33,106 nt of DNA, from NCBI GenBank assembly GCA_004294095.1, contig RDZR01000057.1:1-33106 (forward strand), given 5' to 3'. Positions 31,934 to 33,106 of the stretch are shown here, piece by piece. The DNA is from Verrucomicrobiota bacterium (GTDB taxonomy: Bacteria; Verrucomicrobiota; Verrucomicrobiia; Verrucomicrobiales; Akkermansiaceae). Every line of letters starts with the position of its first letter. The first letter of the stretch is position 1. The position numbers were made by a program, and so were the translations under genes. Under the pieces are notes generated by a model that was not told the DNA's origin, made no database searches, and saw only the letters and a list, made by a program, of their open reading frames with translations.

Positions 31934-32865
31934 TCAACAAATGCGCCCCCTTTTTCCGGCGAGCGAGTGGCCAACAGGATGACTGCCGATCCAACGTTCA
32001 TCGGCGGGTTCAGCAGCGGATTGGTAGCGGATTGGTAGCGGGAATCGCTGGAGAAGCGAAAGGCACGGGTTTGGTTATCCAAGCTGGCGTGGACGGTTTG
32101 CACGGTGAAGATCAACACGTCGCCCATGCGAAATTTTGTGGCCGTGAGCCAGCGACCACCGAGCTTCTCCCGCAACGAGGCGGGATTTTTGGCGAGGTTA
32201 CCGCTCCAAGGGAAGGTCTTTTCGCCCGAAGCGACTGCGTCTCCACTGGGACGATTCGCGCAGTAGCTGTCCACGTCGCGGGAGAGATAATTTTTGAGTC
32301 TCTCTTGTTGAAGATGCGAGTTTTCCAAGATCATCAAACCTCCGAGCTCCAACGGAACATCGCCCATCGGCACCCATGCGGTGTAGAGGCGATGCGTGCC
32401 GCGTCCCATGTAGACGACGTCGCAGTGGGGCGGTGTGCCATTCCCAGGCGAGACCGCGCGAAACTATGTGAAGTCAAAGTGCAACACTTCTTCGTCGATG
32501 AAGCGGGTGAAAAAGTCGATCATCTCGCCTTGATAAAGTAGCCTTTGGAGTGGCGGGTTGTTCAGGGCCAGGTCAGGTCGAAATTTGGTGTCGGCGTTCT
32601 CGCTAGAAATGGCCTCGATGCTCGGATATCTGGGGTCAAGCAAGTTCTCGGCAGCGAGACGATCGGTGACGAGGCGTCGCACTTCGAGCACGTTCTCGGC
32701 GTCGAGCAAACCGGGTAAATACAAGTAGCCATCCGTTTGCATGCGCTCGCGAAGGGCGGGAAAATCGCCCGTCGTGATGAGGTCATCGCTAGCCGTAAGT
32801 TCGCCGAAGGCTTCGGGGGACAAATCGAGTTCGTAACCTGACGAGGTGATTGGTTGAACGGGCAT
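31934..32865 (-). pseudogene. Phytanoyl-CoA dioxygenase (PhyH) family gene, disrupted
   Basis: Read leftward from ATG 32865 this is a PhyH-family Fe(II)/2-oxoglutarate oxygenase of about 310 residues, with MQTDGYLYLPGLLD, the iron-binding HxD in GTPPHCDVVYMGRGT, then VPMGDVPLELGGLMILENSH and HASLDNQTRAFRFSSDSRYQ with the second histidine and the arginine for 2-oxoglutarate. Two lesions break it. An in-frame TAG at 32464-32466 follows HFDFT where relatives tend to have Trp, so a TGG-to-TAG change fits. A tandem duplication of an 11-bp unit (AGCGGATTGGT, plus strand, 32015-32025 and 32026-32036) shifts the frame near the end. Removing one unit restores ADERWIGSHPVGHSLAGK and a TGA at 31934-31936. 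Each half remains open, so decay is recent. Confidence 0.85.
32015..32041. repeat. 11-bp tandem duplication inside the dioxygenase gene
   Basis: AGCGGATTGGT occurs at 32015-32025 and again at 32026-32036, followed by AGCGG, about 2.5 copies in all. Eleven is not a multiple of three, so the extra unit causes the frameshift described for the pseudogene. The pattern fits replication slippage. Confidence 0.9.
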
Positions 32866-33106
32866 GGTTTTTACCTGAGTTTAAATTTGGTCGTTAGAGA
32901 TATAGCTAGTCCAGAAAATCTGACCTCTTGCTGGATCAGATTGGCTTTAATCGTAAGAAAACTTAAAATGACCATAGCAAATCACACTCCTTGGGTCAAG
33001 CAAACTTTGGCACATCTGAGAATTTAGTGGGTAGCAGGTGAACCTCAGGGCCAGCACGAGGAGAGTTGTCCACAAGGTTCCTCTGCGAGAATGGGATTTA
33101 AAACTC
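32866..33106. other. Region upstream of the dioxygenase pseudogene
   Basis: About 240 bases to the window edge with no recognisable coding sequence. It should contain the promoter of the leftward pseudogene, whose ATG is preceded by CAGG nine bases away. Nothing else is recognised; a gene starting beyond the edge cannot be excluded. Confidence 0.4.

Noticed and set aside
32032-32541. 169-codon plus-strand frame opposite the dioxygenase pseudogene
   Set aside because: Antisense shadow; the minus strand carries the HxD and other PhyH-family motifs.
1-33106. CRISPR array, insertion sequence or prophage
   Set aside because: No regularly spaced repeats, transposase, integrase or phage structural gene was seen on either strand. 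The delta-60 gene repeats are protein-level repeats with diverged DNA.

Overview
The window looks like chromosomal DNA from a member of the PVC group, most probably Verrucomicrobiota. The signs are an ECF sigma factor with a C-terminally extended FecR-like partner, giant secreted proteins built from delta-60 repeats, FN3, lamin-tail and CotH modules, a HemQ-type haem gene with a DciA-like protein nearby, and start codons that almost all lack a Shine-Dalgarno sequence. The assignment is inference from gene content; no rRNA gene is present to confirm it.

Layout. 1-158: 5' end of a VWA protein (minus). 558-2449: sigma/FecR pair (minus). 2542-5052: beta-CASP metallo-hydrolase and ArgA-like N-acetylglutamate synthase (minus), divergent from a lysine-tailed unknown protein (5183-6715). 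6799-6888: tRNA-Ser(GCU), followed by the stub of an XRE antitoxin-like gene. 7185-11186: a 1333-residue unknown envelope protein (minus). 11395-20548: two giant secreted proteins, one with three blocks of seven delta-60 repeats and one CotH/lamin-tail protein, separated by a corA 5' remnant. 20583-24018: moaD, a moaE-MOSC fusion, an M50-like membrane protease and a NifS-type cysteine desulfurase. 24038-26057: hemQ and an acidic single-pass membrane protein (minus). 26192-28219: ferredoxin, DciA-like protein, a HAD-NUDIX fusion and folB (plus). 28229-30722: PatB/MalY aminotransferase and a cell-wall amidase (minus), divergent from ymdB (30795-31595). 31934-32865: a phytanoyl-CoA dioxygenase-family pseudogene with two visible lesions.

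How the genes work together. The HAD-NUDIX fusion overlaps folB by 8 bases and could supply the dephosphorylation steps just before FolB in folate synthesis. MoaD, MoaE-MOSC and the cysteine desulfurase form a plausible sulfur-handling cluster for molybdenum cofactor. The two giant proteins end in the same kind of module (a DxDxDG loop followed by a short beta-rich tail), which suggests a common export or attachment route.

The most unusual signal is not a gene. The 7-mer TGTTAGA (either strand) occurs 29 times, 14 of them as the 8-mer CTGTTAGA, against about 4 and 1 expected by chance. It appears in several reading frames, on both strands, across a stop codon and between genes, but is absent from the 10 kb holding the two giant surface-protein genes and from both ends of the window.
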